Assembly (NCBI GenBank): GCA_943845485.1
Contig: CALTNV010000088.1
Location: 1 to 8,743, forward strand
Direction of reading: 5' to 3'
Length of the DNA stretch: 8,743 bases
Source: an uncultured Flavobacteriales bacterium
Lineage (GTDB): Bacteria > Bacteroidota > Bacteroidia > Flavobacteriales > CALTNV01
Shown here: piece by piece, positions 6,812-8,743 of the stretch
Numbering within the stretch: position 1 is the first letter of the stretch
Layout: the number at the start of each line of letters is the position of its first letter
Notes under the pieces: generated by a model
What the model was told of the DNA's origin: nothing
Seen by the model: the letters and a program-made list of their open reading frames with translations, nothing else
The model's database searches: none
Program-made: the position numbers and the translations under genes

Positions 6812-8743
6812 ATGAAGTCTGCTGAAATAAGAAAAACGTTTTTAGAGTTTTTTGCTAAAAAACAACACGAAATAGTTCAATCTGCTCCAATGGTAGTTAA
6901 GAATGATCCTACATTAATGTTTATTAATGCCGGCATGAATCAGTTTAAAGATTTATTTCTTGGTAATTCACCTATCAAATACTCAAGAATAGCAGATACA
7001 CAAAAATGTTTAAGAGTTTCTGGAAAGCATAATGATTTAGATGAAGTTGGTGTTGATACCTATCACCATACAATGTTTGAGATGCTTGGAAACTGGTCTT
7101 TTGGCGATTACTTTAAGAAAGAAGCAATTTCTTGGGCTTGGGAGTTATTAACTGATGTTTACAATATTGATAAATCAAGGTTATACGTAACTATTTTTGA
7201 AGGTGATAAAAACGATGGAACATCAAAAGATATTGAAAGCTTTAATATTTGGAAAGAGTTTATTGATGAAGATAGAATTATAGAAGCTTCAAAAAAAGAT
7301 AATTTTTGGGAAATGGGAGAAACTGGCCCCTGTGGAGCTTGTTCTGAAATACATGTTGACATTAGACCAGATTCTGAAAGATCTAAAATTGATGGGAAAA
7401 CATTGGTAAATGAAGACCATCCTCAAGTTGTAGAAATTTGGAACCTTGTATTTATGGAATATACTCGTATGGCAGATGGAAGCTTAAAAAATCTTCCTTC
7501 AAAACATGTCGATACAGGTATGGGGTTTGAAAGATTAGCTGTTGTTCTTCAAGGTAAAACATCTAATTACGATACAGATGTTTTTATGCCTTTAATTAAT
7601 AAAATTGAACAAATTACAGGATTTAAATATCATGCAACAGATAAGCTTGAAGATGTTTCTATTAGAGTGATTTCTGACCATATAAGAGCAATTGCATTTG
7701 CCATAGCAGATGGTCAATTACCTTCTAACAACGGTGCCGGATATGTCATTAGACGAATATTAAGAAGAGCTGTTAGGTATGCTTATACTTACTTAAACAC
7801 AAAATCACCATTACTATATGAAATACTTCCTATATTAGTTCAGCAAATGGGAGATTATTTCCCTGAATTAAAAAATCAAGAAGAGTTAATTTCCAAAGTA
7901 ATCAAAGAAGAGGAAGAAAGTTTTTTACGTGCACTTGAAAAAGGAATAGTTAAATTTGATGATTATGTAAAAGCAAACCCTAATAAAGAGATAAATGGTG
8001 ATTTTGCCTTTGAACTATATGATACTTACGGCTTTCCTATTGATTTAACTTCTTTAATGGCTGATGAAAAAAACCTTAATGTAGATATGAAAGGTTTTGA
8101 AAAAGCTTTAGAAAAACAAAAAAATAGATCGAGAAAGGCAACTTCAATTGAAAATGATGATTGGGTAGAATTACTTGAAGATGACAAGGAAGAGTTTATT
8201 GGATATGACTATTTAGATACCTCTATTAAAATCACTAAATACAGAAAAGTTACTCAAAAAAATAAATCTTTTTTTCAATTAGTATTTAACCTTACCCCTT
8301 TTTATGCAGAAGGTGGAGGACAAATTGGTGATAAAGGTTATATTGAATATGAAGGCATTAAAACCAGTATCTTTGATACTAAAAAAGAAAACAACCAAAT
8401 TTTACACTTTGTAAAAGAGTTACCATTAAACCCTAAAGCTACTTTTACTGCAAAGGTTAATATTGAAAAAAGAGCATTAACTACCAAAAACCATTCTGCA
8501 ACTCATTTACTTCATGAAGCTTTAAGAAGTGTTTTAGGAACACATATAGAACAAAAAGGATCTTTAGTAAATGATGAGCATTTAAGATTTGATTTTTCTC
8601 ATTTTAGTAAAGTTACTGATGAGGAAATTAAAGCCATTGAGATTTATGTAAATCATAAAATTAGCAATCATATAGAATTACAAGAATATAGAAATACCCC
8701 TATTGAAGAAGCAAAAAAAATGGGTGCTGTTGCTTTATTTGGT
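6812..8743 (+). CDS. alaS: Alanyl-tRNA synthetase, N-terminal 644 codons (3' end beyond the window)
   Basis: AlaRS charges tRNA-Ala with alanine and hydrolyses mischarged Ser- and Gly-tRNA-Ala in the cytoplasm. The ATG at 6812 opens a frame of 644 codons that runs uninterrupted to the window edge. The class II catalytic domain (about 1-240) has [19 protein letters not shown] (33-51), [15 protein letters not shown] (67-81), [12 protein letters not shown] (90-101), [15 protein letters not shown] (167-181) and motif 3 DTGMGFERL (234-242). The tRNA-recognition region includes [13 protein letters not shown] (310-322) and [14 protein letters not shown] (400-413). The editing domain has [13 protein letters not shown] (495-507) and the zinc-binding HSATH (H561, H565), matching H564 and H568 of E. 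coli. The second pair of zinc ligands (CxxxH) and the C-Ala domain would lie past the edge. Full length is usually about 870 aa, so roughly 230 residues are missing. Because there is no stop codon here, the gene is easy to overlook. Confidence 0.97.
   Translation, partial: MKSAEIRKTFLEFFAKKQHEIVQSAPMVVKNDPTLMFINAGMNQFKDLFLGNSPIKYSRIADTQKCLRVSGKHNDLDEVGVDTYHHTMFEMLGNWSFGDYFKKEAISWAWELLTDVYNIDKSRLYVTIFEGDKNDGTSKDIESFNIWKEFIDEDRIIEASKKDNFWEMGETGPCGACSEIHVDIRPDSERSKIDGKTLVNEDHPQVVEIWNLVFMEYTRMADGSLKNLPSKHVDTGMGFERLAVVLQGKTSNYDTDVFMPLINKIEQITGFKYHATDKLEDVSIRVISDHIRAIAFAIADGQLPSNNGAGYVIRRILRRAVRYAYTYLNTKSPLLYEILPILVQQMGDYFPELKNQEELISKVIKEEEESFLRALEKGIVKFDDYVKANPNKEINGDFAFELYDTYGFPIDLTSLMADEKNLNVDMKGFEKALEKQKNRSRKATSIENDDWVELLEDDKEEFIGYDYLDTSIKITKYRKVTQKNKSFFQLVFNLTPFYAEGGGQIGDKGYIEYEGIKTSIFDTKKENNQILHFVKELPLNPKATFTAKVNIEKRALTTKNHSATHLLHEALRSVLGTHIEQKGSLVNDEHLRFDFSHFSKVTDEEIKAIEIYVNHKISNHIELQEYRNTPIEEAKKMGAVALFG

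Noticed and set aside
7159..7362. 67-codon minus-strand open frame
   Set aside because: It lies antisense inside the catalytic domain of alaS, whose motifs are intact in the plus-strand frame.
1..8743. Mobile element, CRISPR, phage or defence system
   Set aside because: There are no transposase, integrase, regularly spaced repeats, tRNA-type attachment site or defence-gene motifs. Gene content is mostly housekeeping, with similar AT-rich composition throughout.

Overview
The window looks like core chromosome from a low-GC member of the Bacteroidetes, probably Flavobacteriales or a close relative. Three things support this. The coding sequence is very AT-rich with no clear Shine-Dalgarno sites. 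One gene carries a C-terminal type IX secretion (T9SS type A) sorting domain, which is restricted to this phylum. Two TAnnTTTG boxes, the Bacteroidetes -7 promoter element, lie about 30 nt upstream of start codons. The assignment comes from reading the sequence, not from a database search.

Layout. Bases 1-3690 hold a tightly packed minus-strand operon, in transcription order: a membrane-anchored PASTA-repeat protein (3690-2878), a 763-aa secreted T9SS-cargo protein (2870-579), and an RluD-type 23S rRNA pseudouridine synthase (570 to beyond base 1; only its first 190 codons are here). The gaps are 7 and 8 nt. A 71-bp divergent intergenic region separates this operon from a plus-strand D-alanine--D-alanine ligase (ddl, 3762-4739). 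An AT-rich stem-loop follows directly, then a seven-helix membrane protein that resembles DUF2306 proteins (4825-5478). A 292-bp convergent spacer with no convincing gene holds one 9-bp inverted repeat. Next is a minus-strand membrane-anchored M23 (LytM-type) peptidase (6736-5771). A 75-bp divergent spacer separates it from alaS (6812 to the right edge), of which 644 codons are present and the C-terminal part is cut off.

How the genes fit together. Three of the genes point to the cell wall: Ddl makes the D-Ala-D-Ala precursor, the PASTA protein has repeats of a type known to bind peptidoglycan or muropeptides, and the M23 protein is a predicted peptidoglycan endopeptidase with all its metal and catalytic residues. 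RluD and AlaRS serve translation. The T9SS-cargo protein is the odd member: a large exported protein placed between two housekeeping genes.

I see no CRISPR array, tRNA, rRNA, insertion sequence, defence system or phage gene, and no sign of a dramatic new system. The points most worth a second look are the exported protein embedded in the PASTA-rluD operon, the kinase-less PASTA protein divergent from ddl, and the membrane protein with its flanking repeats between ddl and the M23 gene.
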